64,000 nt of DNA from Streptomyces xanthophaeus (GTDB lineage Bacteria; Actinomycetota; Actinomycetes; Streptomycetales; Streptomycetaceae), in assembly GCF_030440515.1 (NCBI RefSeq), contig NZ_CP076543.1, forward strand, positions 7,293,001 through 7,357,000, given 5' to 3'. The translations under genes were made by a program, and so were the position numbers. Each line of letters begins with the position of its first letter. The first letter of the stretch is position 1. Below the pieces are notes generated by a model. The model made no database searches. It was not told the origin of the DNA and worked only from the letters and a program-made list of their open reading frames with translations. Below are positions 8,847 through 17,255 of this stretch, in pieces.

Positions 8847-9827
8847 TCAGCGGAAACGGCGGCGGTATTCGGCGGGAGTCGTCCCCAGGTGCCGTTGGAA
8901 GCACCGGTGGAGGGTCTGCAGGGAGCCGAGGCCGCTGGCGGCGGCCACCTGCGGCAGACCGGCGTCGCTCTCCTCCAGCAGGCGCCGTGCGGCCTCCAGG
9001 CGGGCCGACTCCACGTAGGCGGCGGGCGTGGTGCCGGTGCGCTGCGCGAAGAGCCGGGAGAAGTGCCGCGTGCTGAGGCTGACGCGCTGGGCGAGAGCCT
9101 CGGCGGAGAGGTCCGCGTCGGGGTGTTCGGTGATCCACCGGCGGAGTTCGCCGATGCGGTCGTCAGCGGGTGCCCGGACGGAAAGGGGCACGCTGAACTG
9201 GCTCTGGCCGCCGGAGCGTTTGACGTACATGACCATCATGCGCGCGGTGGCGAGCGCGAGGGCCTGACCGTGGTCCTCGGCCACCATCGCCAGTGCCATG
9301 TCCATCCCCGAGGTGATTCCGGCACAGGTCCACACCGGACCGGAGCGGATGAAGATCGGATCGGGGTCCACGTCGACCTCCGGATGCGCGGCGGCCAGTT
9401 GCGCCGCCGTGAGCCAGTGGGTGGTGGCGGTCCGGCCGTCCAGCAGGCCGGCCGCGGCCAGCAGATGGGCGCCGGCGCACACCGATCCGGTACGCCCCGC
9501 CCGCGGTGCCGCCGTACGGAGCCAGTCGGTGACCACCGGATCGACGACGGCCTGGACACCGCCCCCCTCGGGATGGGCGACCGCCCCGGACACCAGGAGG
9601 GTGTCGACCCGGCCGGTCACCTCGTCCAGCCGCAGGTCGGAGTGGACCCGCAGGCCGCTGGAGGTGACCACCGGACCGCCGTCCTCCGTGGCGACCTGGA
9701 CGCAGTAGCCGGGGAACCCTCCCTCGGAGACGCGGGACGCGACCGAGAACACCTCGGCGGGACCCGTGATGTCCAGGAGCTCCACGCCGGGGAAGGCGAC
9801 GATGACGACGCGGTGGGGTGCGGGCAT
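8847..9827 (-). CDS. GlxA-family transcriptional regulator (DJ-1/PfpI domain plus AraC HTH)
   Basis: A 326-residue protein with an N-terminal class I amidotransferase/DJ-1-like domain (start RVVIVAFPGVELLDITGP, with the elbow Cys in GSVCAGAHLL). It ends in a tandem AraC-type helix-turn-helix of about 100 residues, finishing CFQRHLGTTPAEYRRRF. Such proteins activate adjacent catabolic or detoxification genes in response to small amides, betaines or unknown ligands. The start ATG was chosen because homology begins there; the frame is open further upstream with poor protein sequence. Its likely target is the metallo-hydrolase gene downstream. The ligand is unknown. Confidence 0.85.
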   Translation of the reverse strand: MPAPHRVVIVAFPGVELLDITGPAEVFSVASRVSEGGFPGYCVQVATEDGGPVVTSSGLRVHSDLRLDEVTGRVDTLLVSGAVAHPEGGGVQAVVDPVVTDWLRTAAPRAGRTGSVCAGAHLLAAAGLLDGRTATTHWLTAAQLAAAHPEVDVDPDPIFIRSGPVWTCAGITSGMDMALAMVAEDHGQALALATARMMVMYVKRSGGQSQFSVPLSVRAPADDRIGELRRWITEHPDADLSAEALAQRVSLSTRHFSRLFAQRTGTTPAAYVESARLEAARRLLEESDAGLPQVAAASGLGSLQTLHRCFQRHLGTTPAEYRRRFR

Positions 9828-9927
9828 GCACCGATCCTCGCTCCCCCGCCCTGGTGTCCGCAATGACGAGGCTGTCCCAGATCCGGCCATCGGGCCGTCC
9901 GGCGATGCCACCTCCGGCCCGGAAGGC

Positions 9928-11166
9928 TCACGGCGGGGAGATCAGTGTGCTGTGGTGGAAGCCGAGTCGGGGGTCGTGCCACCAGGGGAGCCCGTCGACG
10001 TACTGCCGTAGTTGTGGCATGCGCACCCGCTGCCGGACCGTGTTGGCGGGATAGTCGTACACGGTGATGGTGTTGAGTCCCCGGTTGGCGGTGAACAGCA
10101 GGGTCTGGTCGGCGGAGAGCTGGCAGGCGTACACCGAATCGAGCAGGGTTCCGCGCGAGACCCGCAGAGCGGCGAGGAAGTGCCTGCTGCTCACGGCCGG
10201 CGAACCGCGCGTGAAGGCGTCCGCCACCTGATGGAGCGATTGCCGTCCGGCGAGCAGCTGTTCGGGCAGGCCGGGGCGCTCGTCGATGATCCGATGGGTG
10301 GCGAAGTCGGCCAGGTCGATCATGACGATGGTGCCGCTGCCGCCGTTGCAGTAGATCAGCTCACGATCGGAGACGCAGACGTCCGAGTTGATGTGCGCCG
10401 GGGTCTCCCGCGGGGCCGTCCAGTGGCGCAGGACCTGCCCGTGCTCGGCGTCGATCTCGAAGACGTACTCCTTGAGGTAGGCCATGGCCCATTCGTGCCA
10501 GTCGTGCCCCTCCTGGGGCAGGACACGGAAGGAGAGGGCGTAGAACCGGTCCTCTCGGGGGTGGACGGCCACGTGCCAGCAGGTGGCGGGCAGGTGGATG
10601 CGGCGGGCCGTGCCGGTGTGCAGGTCGAAGACGCCGACCTCACGGGCTTCGCCGCGTCCGGGGTGGTCCATGCCGCCGTAGACGAGGTACCGGCCCGACG
10701 CCGTGGTCTTCATGGCATGCGGCAGTTTCAGGCCGTGCGGGCCCAGGCGCTCGGGAGCATCGAGCTTGCCGAGGTCGAACCGCCACAGGTGCTCGCCGAT
10801 CGCGCCGACGATCTCCCGGTCGCCCAGCCAGGCGATGTGCGTGGTGCCCTTGACGGAGGAGTCGGTGGGTTCGATCCGCAGGGTGGACAGCCGGGCGGTC
10901 TCGTCGAGGGTCGCGGTGTCGTAGAAGAGCAGGTGCTGGCCGGTGTTGCCGAGGAATCCGAGCGCGTGGTCCGGGCTGACGCTGACGGCATGGCCGCCGG
11001 CGATGCCGTCGTAGTAGTCGATCTTGTACGCGTACCGGCCGGTGGCCGGGTCGTAGCGGAAGACACAGATGCCGGCCCGGCCTTCGAGCCCGTTGAGGCC
11101 GTTGCCGTCGAGGGCGATGTGGAAGGCGTACGGGTACGCGGGCGGCGGGCCGGCGGGCGGCGTCAA
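9928..11166 (-). CDS. beta-propeller (YVTN/WD40-like) hypothetical protein
   Basis: The product is about 412 residues and consists mainly of repeated four-stranded sheet motifs, such as GHAVSVSPDHALGFLGNTG, HVAVHPREDRFYALSF and ACQLSADQTLLFTANRGLNT. This is typical of seven-bladed propellers of the YncE/WD40 kind. No signal peptide is evident, so I infer a cytosolic scaffold or binding protein. The only plausible start is a TTG whose last two bases overlap the TGA of the upstream gene, with GAGAGG before it, so translation is probably coupled. The conserved patch ETPAHINSDVCVSDRELIYC might be functional. No enzyme family is recognised. Confidence 0.68.
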   Translation of the reverse strand: MTPPAGPPPAYPYAFHIALDGNGLNGLEGRAGICVFRYDPATGRYAYKIDYYDGIAGGHAVSVSPDHALGFLGNTGQHLLFYDTATLDETARLSTLRIEPTDSSVKGTTHIAWLGDREIVGAIGEHLWRFDLGKLDAPERLGPHGLKLPHAMKTTASGRYLVYGGMDHPGRGEAREVGVFDLHTGTARRIHLPATCWHVAVHPREDRFYALSFRVLPQEGHDWHEWAMAYLKEYVFEIDAEHGQVLRHWTAPRETPAHINSDVCVSDRELIYCNGGSGTIVMIDLADFATHRIIDERPGLPEQLLAGRQSLHQVADAFTRGSPAVSSRHFLAALRVSRGTLLDSVYACQLSADQTLLFTANRGLNTITVYDYPANTVRQRVRMPQLRQYVDGLPWWHDPRLGFHHSTLISPP

Positions 11167-12128
11167 AGGGGTTGCCTCTCGGGCCTGAAGTGGCGGAATC
11201 CGGAACTGTCGGTGCACTCCGGCCGCGTCGGCTTCCACGGGACCGACCTGGCCGATCGGGTCAACGGCTCGGCCAGGCGGGAGACGGTGCCCCAGAGCGA
11301 GGTGGTCGCACCGGCCCTCTCGTCGACCGGTCCGGCGCCGCCCTGCCCGCGTGCAGCGATGGTGCGCAGAGTGATGCGGAAGGACGTGCGGTAGGCGTCC
11401 TCCACCAGAGCGCGCCGGACCGCGGGCCACAGTACGGGGGTGATGGCCCGCCACAACGGGGGGAGGACGAATTGCTGCTGGGCGCAGATGGTCACTGCGG
11501 TGCCGCCGCCCGGGGTCCGGGCGAAGAGCACCGAGCCGTCGTCCTGGACCGCGGAGCCGTTCGCACTGTGGACCTGCCGCCAGCGCAGCACCTGTTCGTC
11601 CGGGCCGTAGTCGATCGTCTCCAGCTTGCAGACGTCGAGTACGTCCGCACCGGCCAGCGCGAGGTGGGCGGGCTGGGCCCGGCTGATGCTGCGCTCTAGC
11701 TGCCGGACCGGCCTTCCGGCCTCGTCGCGCGCCAGGACCTCCGTACGACCTGCAAGGTAGCCACTGGTCAGACCGATCACCCGGCTGATGTCGACGCGCG
11801 CGGTGAACTCGTCGAACGGCGTACCCACTTCCGCATCGCAGCGGAACAGAACGGCTTCGTCCAGGTACCGCCACCGCATCCCGTCCGAGCCGGGCGGGAC
11901 GGCTGCGATCAGCTGGTCCAGCAGCTCCAGACGACGGGCCGCGGCTTCGAACTCCGCAGGTCCGAAGGCCAGTACATCGACCCCGAGCGGTATCGCCGCC
12001 GTGCGGACCGCGGCGTCGTCGGGGCGCATCCGAAGGGCGGTGGCCAGCTCTGTCGCCAGCTCCGCCGTCCGGTCGGCGACGGCCAGCACCCTTCGCAGTG
12101 CCTCTTCGGCCAGGGGGATGTCGGGCAT
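11163..12128 (-). CDS. hypothetical protein cotranslated with the beta-propeller gene
   Basis: A 321-residue protein with an N-terminal helical region (about 1-75), then alternating strands. The middle part (DVLDVCKLETIDYGPDEQVL, then GGGTAVTICAQQQFVLPP near 200) loosely resembles START/SRPBCC-like ligand-binding folds, but I would not assign the family. The C-terminal 60 residues are basic and low in conserved features. It overlaps the next gene by four bases, so the two products likely act together. No signal peptide or membrane helix is seen. Confidence 0.6.
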   Translation of the reverse strand: MPDIPLAEEALRRVLAVADRTAELATELATALRMRPDDAAVRTAAIPLGVDVLAFGPAEFEAAARRLELLDQLIAAVPPGSDGMRWRYLDEAVLFRCDAEVGTPFDEFTARVDISRVIGLTSGYLAGRTEVLARDEAGRPVRQLERSISRAQPAHLALAGADVLDVCKLETIDYGPDEQVLRWRQVHSANGSAVQDDGSVLFARTPGGGTAVTICAQQQFVLPPLWRAITPVLWPAVRRALVEDAYRTSFRITLRTIAARGQGGAGPVDERAGATTSLWGTVSRLAEPLTRSARSVPWKPTRPECTDSSGFRHFRPERQPL

Positions 12129-12268
12129 GATCCCGCCCTACCCGGCGCCTCCGTCTCCCACACCGGCCGTCCCCGTCAGGGGTGAACCCGGTGGACGGCG
12201 GCAGGGCGGAACTCCGGCTCTGCTACGGGCGTGCCGGAGCGTGGGCGCCTTCCGGCACCGTGCGGGAG

Positions 12269-13489
12269 TCACAGGAACCGGCGGACGGGGGTGACCGCGA
12301 GCTCGCGCAGCCGTTGCGCCGCAGAGCGGCGGTTCCAGCGCGCCGGATCCATCGGCTCACTGGCCTGCACGTCCTCGTCGAAGTGGCGGTCCAGGGTTGC
12401 GGTGAAGTCTTCGTCCAGGACGGCGAGCATGACCTCTTCGTCGTGGTCCAGGGAGCGACGGTTGAAATTGGTCGAGCCGATGAGTGCCGCGATCCGGTCG
12501 ACGGTGATGACCTTGGCATGCATCATCGTCGGCTGGTACTCGAAGATCCTCACCCCGCAGGCGAGGAGGTCCGCGTAGAAGTTCTGACCGGCCAGCCGGC
12601 AGACGCGCTTGTCGGTGTGGGGGCCGGGCAGGAGTATCTCGACCTCGACGCCCCGGCGTCCTGCCGCGCACAGCAGCTCGATGAAGTAGGCGTCCGGGGC
12701 GAAGTAGGCGGTGGACAGGCGGAAGCGCTGCTGGGCGGATTCGATGGCGACCCGGATCAGGGTCTGCATGTCCTGCCAGCCGATGCTGGCCGATCCCCGG
12801 ACCACCTGCACCACCGCCCCGCCCTGTGGTGCGTGCTCGGTGAACCGGTCGCGATCGTCGAACAGGGTGTCGTGGCACTCCGCCCAGTTCTGCGCGAAGG
12901 CGGCGGCCACGCCGTCCACGGCGGGGCCGCGCAGCCGGACGTGGGTGTCGCGCCACTCGTTCTCGTTGCGGGCGTTGCCGCACCATTCCTCGGCGATGCC
13001 GACTCCGCCCGTGAACGCGGTCTGTTCGTCGACGACGAGCACTTTGCGGTGGCAGCGGTGGTTCTGCTTGAGCGGGGAGAGGTAGAGGGGCTTTCGGAAC
13101 CATGCGACGTCGACCCCGGCGTCCTCCATCAGATCGAGCAGCTCCTGCTCGATGAGCCGGCTGCCGAAGCCGTCCAGCAGCAGCCGCACCCGGACGCCCG
13201 CTCGGGCCCGGTCCGCCAGCGCCTGGGCGAACTGCCGGGCTATCGCGCCGCGCCAGTACACGAACGTCATCATGTCGACGGTGTGTTCGGCGGCCCGGAC
13301 GCTGTCCAGCATCGCAGGGAAGATCTCGTCCCCGTTGCGCAGGGCGAGCAACGAGTTTCCTTCGGTGGCGGCGATGCCGATCAGCCGCTCGAGGCGGCGC
13401 CGCATCCGCTGCTTGCGTTCGGCCACCGACAGAGCCGGGGCGATGGTCGTCGCGCCGGACAGTTGCGACCCGCTGGTTGCACTCGTCAT
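12269..13489 (-). CDS. phospholipase D-family protein, cardiolipin synthase-like
   Basis: A 406-residue protein with two HKD motifs: H147-x-K149-x4-D154 (HRKVLVVDEQTAFTGG) and H324-x-K326-x4-D331 (MHAKVITVDRIAALIGSTN). Two intact motifs predict an active phosphatidyltransferase or phospholipase. The arrangement and length resemble the ClsB/ClsC type without N-terminal membrane helices. Streptomycetes normally make cardiolipin with a eukaryote-type CAP-family enzyme, so this is more likely an accessory PLD. The gene stands alone. Confidence 0.84.
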   Translation of the reverse strand: MTSATSGSQLSGATTIAPALSVAERKQRMRRRLERLIGIAATEGNSLLALRNGDEIFPAMLDSVRAAEHTVDMMTFVYWRGAIARQFAQALADRARAGVRVRLLLDGFGSRLIEQELLDLMEDAGVDVAWFRKPLYLSPLKQNHRCHRKVLVVDEQTAFTGGVGIAEEWCGNARNENEWRDTHVRLRGPAVDGVAAAFAQNWAECHDTLFDDRDRFTEHAPQGGAVVQVVRGSASIGWQDMQTLIRVAIESAQQRFRLSTAYFAPDAYFIELLCAAGRRGVEVEILLPGPHTDKRVCRLAGQNFYADLLACGVRIFEYQPTMMHAKVITVDRIAALIGSTNFNRRSLDHDEEVMLAVLDEDFTATLDRHFDEDVQASEPMDPARWNRRSAAQRLRELAVTPVRRFL

Positions 13490-13895
13490 GACTCCACCTC
13501 ACCGGTCGGGGGACGCCGCCCCACACGTCCGGCAACCGCCGGGGCGAGCCGACTGTACACAGCAGTGAGGTGGTCTCCGGTCCTCTGCCGGGGAAGCGCC
13601 CAGCCCGGGCCGCCCATATCTGTCACCGCGATGCAAGGATTTAGCGGTCCATGCGGAGAGGGTTTTTGGTACGGCGACCATGGTGAATTGATATTCGTAC
13701 ACCGATCGCTACGGCGTGCTATTGTCGATCTCAGTTGCAGTCGTGGTTCCCAAAACTTCAAGTGCCTCCAGTCGGTTTCCGTGCCATATGGGCGTGCTTC
13801 GTATTTCCGGGTCATTTTCCGGACGGGGCATCATCGCGGCGACACGGTGTCCGTGCAGTGCGGATGCCGGTGTACTGCCCCTGAGGAGATCTGAC
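13490..13895. other. 406-base intergenic region, leader of the cold-shock gene
   Basis: No gene is supported here. The part from about 13615 is noticeably less GC-rich than its surroundings (GGGTTTTTGG, AATTGATATTCGTACACC, CCCAAAACTTCAAG). It probably holds the promoter and a long 5' leader of the CspA gene. Long leaders are a known feature of cold-shock mRNAs. I could not fix a -35/-10 pair with acceptable spacing. Confidence 0.4.
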
Positions 13896-14099
13896 ATGGC
13901 ATCTGGCACCGTGAAGTGGTTCGACGCGGCAAAGGGTTTCGGCTTCATCGAGCAGGACGGTGGCGGCGCCGACGTGTTCGCCCACTTCTCGAACATCGCC
14001 GCCCAGGGCTTCCGCGAGCTGGCTGAAGGCCAGAAGGTCACCTTCGACATCGCGCAGGGACAGAAGGGTCCGACGGCCGAGAACATCGTTCCCGCCTGA
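13896..14099 (+). CDS. cspA: cold-shock protein CspA family
   Basis: The 67-residue single cold-shock domain binds single-stranded RNA/DNA and melts mRNA structure. RNP1 is K13-GFGFIEQ (14-20) and RNP2 is VFAHF (27-31); W8 and the aromatic pattern are intact. GAGGAG lies just before the ATG. It ends at a UUCG-capped terminator and is followed about 200 bases later by a DEAD-box helicase, a pairing that fits joint RNA remodelling in the cold. Confidence 0.95.
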   Translation: MASGTVKWFDAAKGFGFIEQDGGGADVFAHFSNIAAQGFRELAEGQKVTFDIAQGQKGPTAENIVPA

Positions 14100-14122
14100 C
14101 GCTGACGCGCACTTCGTAGCTG

Positions 14123-14150
14123 GGGCCCGCATCCTTCGGGGTGCGGGCCC
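14123..14150 (+). terminator. terminator with a UUCG tetraloop
   Basis: GGGCCCGCA (14123-14131) pairs with TGCGGGCCC (14142-14150). The stem continues inward through a T-G wobble and two C-G pairs to a TTCG loop closed by C-G, giving an exceptionally stable hairpin 23 bases after the cspA stop. Confidence 0.85.
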
Positions 14151-14357
14151 TCCGGCATGCGGACCTCTTCGGACCTGCACCCGAGTCGATCTCGAGGATT
14201 TCACGTCCAGCGTCACCCATTTTCATAGCGGCGCCCGCACGGACTCCCTGCGGCCGGCTTCGCTTTCGCATTTCATTCGGCCCGTTCTTGCGATTCCCCG
14301 CGCTGTTCTCAGGCTGCCGGAATTCCTTGATGAGCGCCGTATCGAGGAAGGTTCTGA

Positions 14358-15875
14358 ATGAACCCCGTACGTACGAACAACCGCTCCGCCCGCACCCGCA
14401 GCCGCACTGGCGGTCCCGCCTCCGGTGCGGCTGCGGGTTCAGGCCGCGGCAGCCGCTTCGGGTCCTCCGCCCCGAGCCGTTCCCCCGCCCCGAGCCGCTC
14501 GGGCGGCTACGGACGCCGGCCCGCCGCGGTGCAGGGCGAGTTCGCCCTGCCGAAGACGCTCACTCCTGCCCTGCCTGCCGTCGAGGCCTTCGCCGACCTG
14601 GACATGCCCGGGGAGTTGCTGGCCGCCCTCGGTGCGCAGGGCGTGAGCGTGCCGTTCCCGATCCAGGGAGCCACCCTGCCCAACACCCTCGCGGGCCGCG
14701 ACGTGCTCGGCCGAGGCCGCACCGGCTCCGGCAAGACCCTGGCCTTCGGCCTGGCCCTGCTCGCCCGTACCGCCGGACAGCACGCCGAGCCCGGCCAGCC
14801 CCTCGCCCTGATCCTCGTACCGACCCGCGAGCTGGCGCAGCAGGTGACCGACGCGCTCACTCCGTACGCCCGCTCGGTGAAGCTGCGCCTGGCCACGGTC
14901 GTCGGCGGGATGCCCATCGGGCGGCAGGCCGGCGCGCTGCGTGCGGGCGCCGAGGTCGTCGTCGCGACGCCGGGCAGGCTGAAGGACCTCATCGACCGCG
15001 GGGACTGCCGGCTGGACCGGGTCGCGATCACCGTGCTGGACGAAGCCGACCAGATGGCCGACATGGGCTTCATGCCGCAGGTCACCGCCCTGCTCGACCA
15101 GGTACGCCGCGAAGGCCAGCGGATGCTCTTCTCCGCCACCCTCGACCGCAACGTCGACCTGCTGGTGCGCCGCTACCTGACCGACCCCGTCGTGCACTCG
15201 GTCGACCCCTCGGCCGGTGCCGTCACGACGATGGAGCACCACGTGCTGCACGTGCACGGGGCTGACAAGCTCCGCACGACGACGGAGATCGCGGCGCGCG
15301 AGGGCCGGGTGATCATGTTCCTGGACACCAAGCACGCCGTCGACCGGCTGACCCAGGACCTCCTGAACAGCGGTGTCCGGGCCGCCGCCCTGCACGGCGG
15401 CAAGTCGCAGCCGCAGCGCACGCGCACCCTGGCACAGTTCAAGACCGGACATGTCACCGTCCTGGTCGCCACCAACGTCGCCGCCCGCGGCATCCATGTC
15501 GACAACCTCGACCTCGTCGTCAACGTGGACCCGCCGACCGACCACAAGGACTACCTCCACCGCGGAGGCCGCACCGCCCGCGCCGGGGAGTCCGGCAGTG
15601 TCGTGACCCTCGTGACGCCCCACCAGCGCCGCGACATGACGCGGCTCATGGCCGCCGCCGGCATCGTCCCGCAGACCACCCAGGTCCGCTCGGGTGAGCA
15701 GGCATTGAGCCGGATCACCGGCGCCCAGGCCCCTTCCGGCATCCCGGTCACCATCACCGCGCCGGTGTCCGAGCGGCCCAAGCGCGGCGCGGCCTCCCGC
15801 GGCCGACGCGGCCCCGCTTCGGCAGCGCGGCGCCTGAACGCGCGCCGCTCCGCCTTCAACGCGGCGGCGGCCTGA
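14358..15875 (+). CDS. DEAD-box ATP-dependent RNA helicase
   Basis: A 505-residue protein. The N-terminus (1-55) is a basic, Ser/Arg/Gly-rich extension, followed by the two RecA domains. Visible motifs: I GRTGSGKT (about 118-125), Ia PTRELAQQV, Ib ATPGRL, II D228-EAD, III SATLD, V TNVAARGIHVDN and VI HRGGRTARAG. The C-terminal tail is again basic and probably binds RNA. GAGGAAGG precedes the ATG. It lies downstream of cspA, separated by a terminator, and 46 bases ahead of a CBS-domain gene. A role in cold-sensitive ribosome assembly or mRNA turnover is inferred from family and context. Confidence 0.93.
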   Translation: MNPVRTNNRSARTRSRTGGPASGAAAGSGRGSRFGSSAPSRSPAPSRSGGYGRRPAAVQGEFALPKTLTPALPAVEAFADLDMPGELLAALGAQGVSVPFPIQGATLPNTLAGRDVLGRGRTGSGKTLAFGLALLARTAGQHAEPGQPLALILVPTRELAQQVTDALTPYARSVKLRLATVVGGMPIGRQAGALRAGAEVVVATPGRLKDLIDRGDCRLDRVAITVLDEADQMADMGFMPQVTALLDQVRREGQRMLFSATLDRNVDLLVRRYLTDPVVHSVDPSAGAVTTMEHHVLHVHGADKLRTTTEIAAREGRVIMFLDTKHAVDRLTQDLLNSGVRAAALHGGKSQPQRTRTLAQFKTGHVTVLVATNVAARGIHVDNLDLVVNVDPPTDHKDYLHRGGRTARAGESGSVVTLVTPHQRRDMTRLMAAAGIVPQTTQVRSGEQALSRITGAQAPSGIPVTITAPVSERPKRGAASRGRRGPASAARRLNARRSAFNAAAA

Positions 15876-15921
15876 GAACGACGTGATCAGGAAACTGACC
15901 CATCTCTGCAGGAGGCACGTT

Positions 15922-16326
15922 TTGACGCTGGTCCAGACGCAGTTCCGCTCGGTGAGCGCCAACCCTTCCCATCAGGCGGTGGCCGACGGCATGGAAGCCG
16001 CCGGGCCGCAGGTCTGCGACGACATGACGGTCGAAGTGGCGTTGTCCGTCATGGCCAGTGCCCGCGCGGGACATCTGCTGGTCTGCGACGAGGACGGCCT
16101 GTGTGCCGGTCTGGTGACCCCGGCTCAGCTCGCGGCCGTCCGTGAGGGCGACGCGTACACGGACCGCATCCGGCTGCGCGACGTCCTCGGTGACCGCGGG
16201 CCGTCGACCTCGCCCCTCACCACGATGGCCGAAGCCGAGCACGCGATGCGCTACCGCCGTCTCGAGGCCCTGCCCGTCGTCGACGAACAAGGCAGTGCCC
16301 TGGGCGTCCTCGCCCTTGCACGCTGA
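15922..16326 (+). CDS. CBS-domain protein
   Basis: A 134-residue protein built of two CBS motifs (about 30-75 and 80-134; second motif MRYRRLEALPVVDEQGSALG). CBS pairs sense adenine nucleotides. I chose a TTG start because GGAGG lies six bases upstream and homologs begin TLVQ. An upstream in-frame GTG immediately after the helicase stop has no ribosome site. It is closely linked to the helicase and probably cotranscribed. No catalytic domain is attached, so a regulatory partner is expected but unknown. Confidence 0.8.
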   Translation: MTLVQTQFRSVSANPSHQAVADGMEAAGPQVCDDMTVEVALSVMASARAGHLLVCDEDGLCAGLVTPAQLAAVREGDAYTDRIRLRDVLGDRGPSTSPLTTMAEAEHAMRYRRLEALPVVDEQGSALGVLALAR

Positions 16327-16451
16327 ACCGCCGCACCGCGGTCGGACCGTTCCCCGGGGCCCCGCTGCGTCCCACCGACGGGACCGGCGCGAGCCCACCC
16401 CAGATCGCGTCGGCAGTGCCGACGCTCCGGACCGATGAACAGGATGACGGG

Positions 16452-17255
16452 ATGGATATCCTCCGCAGGAACAACGTGAAGGTCAGCGGATCACCCGGCA
16501 GCCCTGTGGTGATGCTGGCGCACGGGTTCGGCTGTGACCAGAACATGTGGAGCCTGGTGGCCCCGGCCCTGGCCGGGGAATTCCGGGTGGTCCTGTTCGA
16601 CTACGTCGGGTCGGGCGGCTCCGACCCGTCCGCCTGGAGCGCCGAACGCTACGGCTCCCTGGACGGATACGCCCGTGACGTGGTCGAGGTGTGCGAGGCC
16701 CTCGACCTGCGGGACGTGGCCTTCGTCGGGCATTCGGTCAGCGCGATGATCGGGGTACGCGCGGCGGCCTCCGCCCCCGAGCGGTTCTCCTCCCTGGTCA
16801 TGGTCGGCCCTTCCCCCTGCTACATCGACGACGACGCCTACCGCGGCGGCTTCAGCGCCGAGGACATCGACGAGCTGCTGGAGTCGCTCGAGTCGAACTA
16901 CCTCGGATGGTCGGCCACGATGGCACCGGTGATCATGGCCAACCCCGAGCGTCCGGAACTGGGGGAGGAGCTGACCAACAGTTTCTGCGCCACCGATCCG
17001 GCGATCGCCCGCGTCTTCGCCCGCACCACGTTCCTCTCCGACAGCCGTGACGACCTGAAGTCGGTGGGCGTACCGACGCTGGTACTGGAATGCGCCCAGG
17101 ACGTGATCGCGCCGCGCGAGGTCGGCGGCTACGTCCACGCGGCCATCCCCGGAAGCCGCCTGATCACCCTGGACGCAACGGGTCACTGCCCCCAGCTGAG
17201 CGCTCCCGAGGCCACCACATCAGCCATCCGCGCGTTCCTGCGGGAGCTACGGTGA
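16452..17255 (+). CDS. rsbQ: RsbQ-like alpha/beta hydrolase, activator of an RsbP phosphatase
   Basis: The 267-residue alpha/beta hydrolase has the triad S95 (VGHSVSAM), D217 (CAQDVIAP) and H245 (TGHCPQLS). It carries family signatures of Bacillus subtilis RsbQ: RRNNVKVSGSPG, GFGCDQNMW, FDYVGSGGSD and MVGPSPCYIDD. In Bacillus, RsbQ is needed for the PAS-PP2C phosphatase RsbP to report energy stress, probably through a small hydrophobic ligand. Here the next gene is exactly such a phosphatase, overlapping by one base. The ATG is preceded by AGGATGACGG. KAI2/D14-type hydrolases are the closest relatives. The ligand in this organism is unknown. Confidence 0.88.
   Translation: MDILRRNNVKVSGSPGSPVVMLAHGFGCDQNMWSLVAPALAGEFRVVLFDYVGSGGSDPSAWSAERYGSLDGYARDVVEVCEALDLRDVAFVGHSVSAMIGVRAAASAPERFSSLVMVGPSPCYIDDDAYRGGFSAEDIDELLESLESNYLGWSATMAPVIMANPERPELGEELTNSFCATDPAIARVFARTTFLSDSRDDLKSVGVPTLVLECAQDVIAPREVGGYVHAAIPGSRLITLDATGHCPQLSAPEATTSAIRAFLRELR

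Noticed and set aside
12182..13894. Long forward frame opposite the phospholipase D gene
   Set aside because: Antisense to two perfect HKD motifs. The translation has no recognisable structure.
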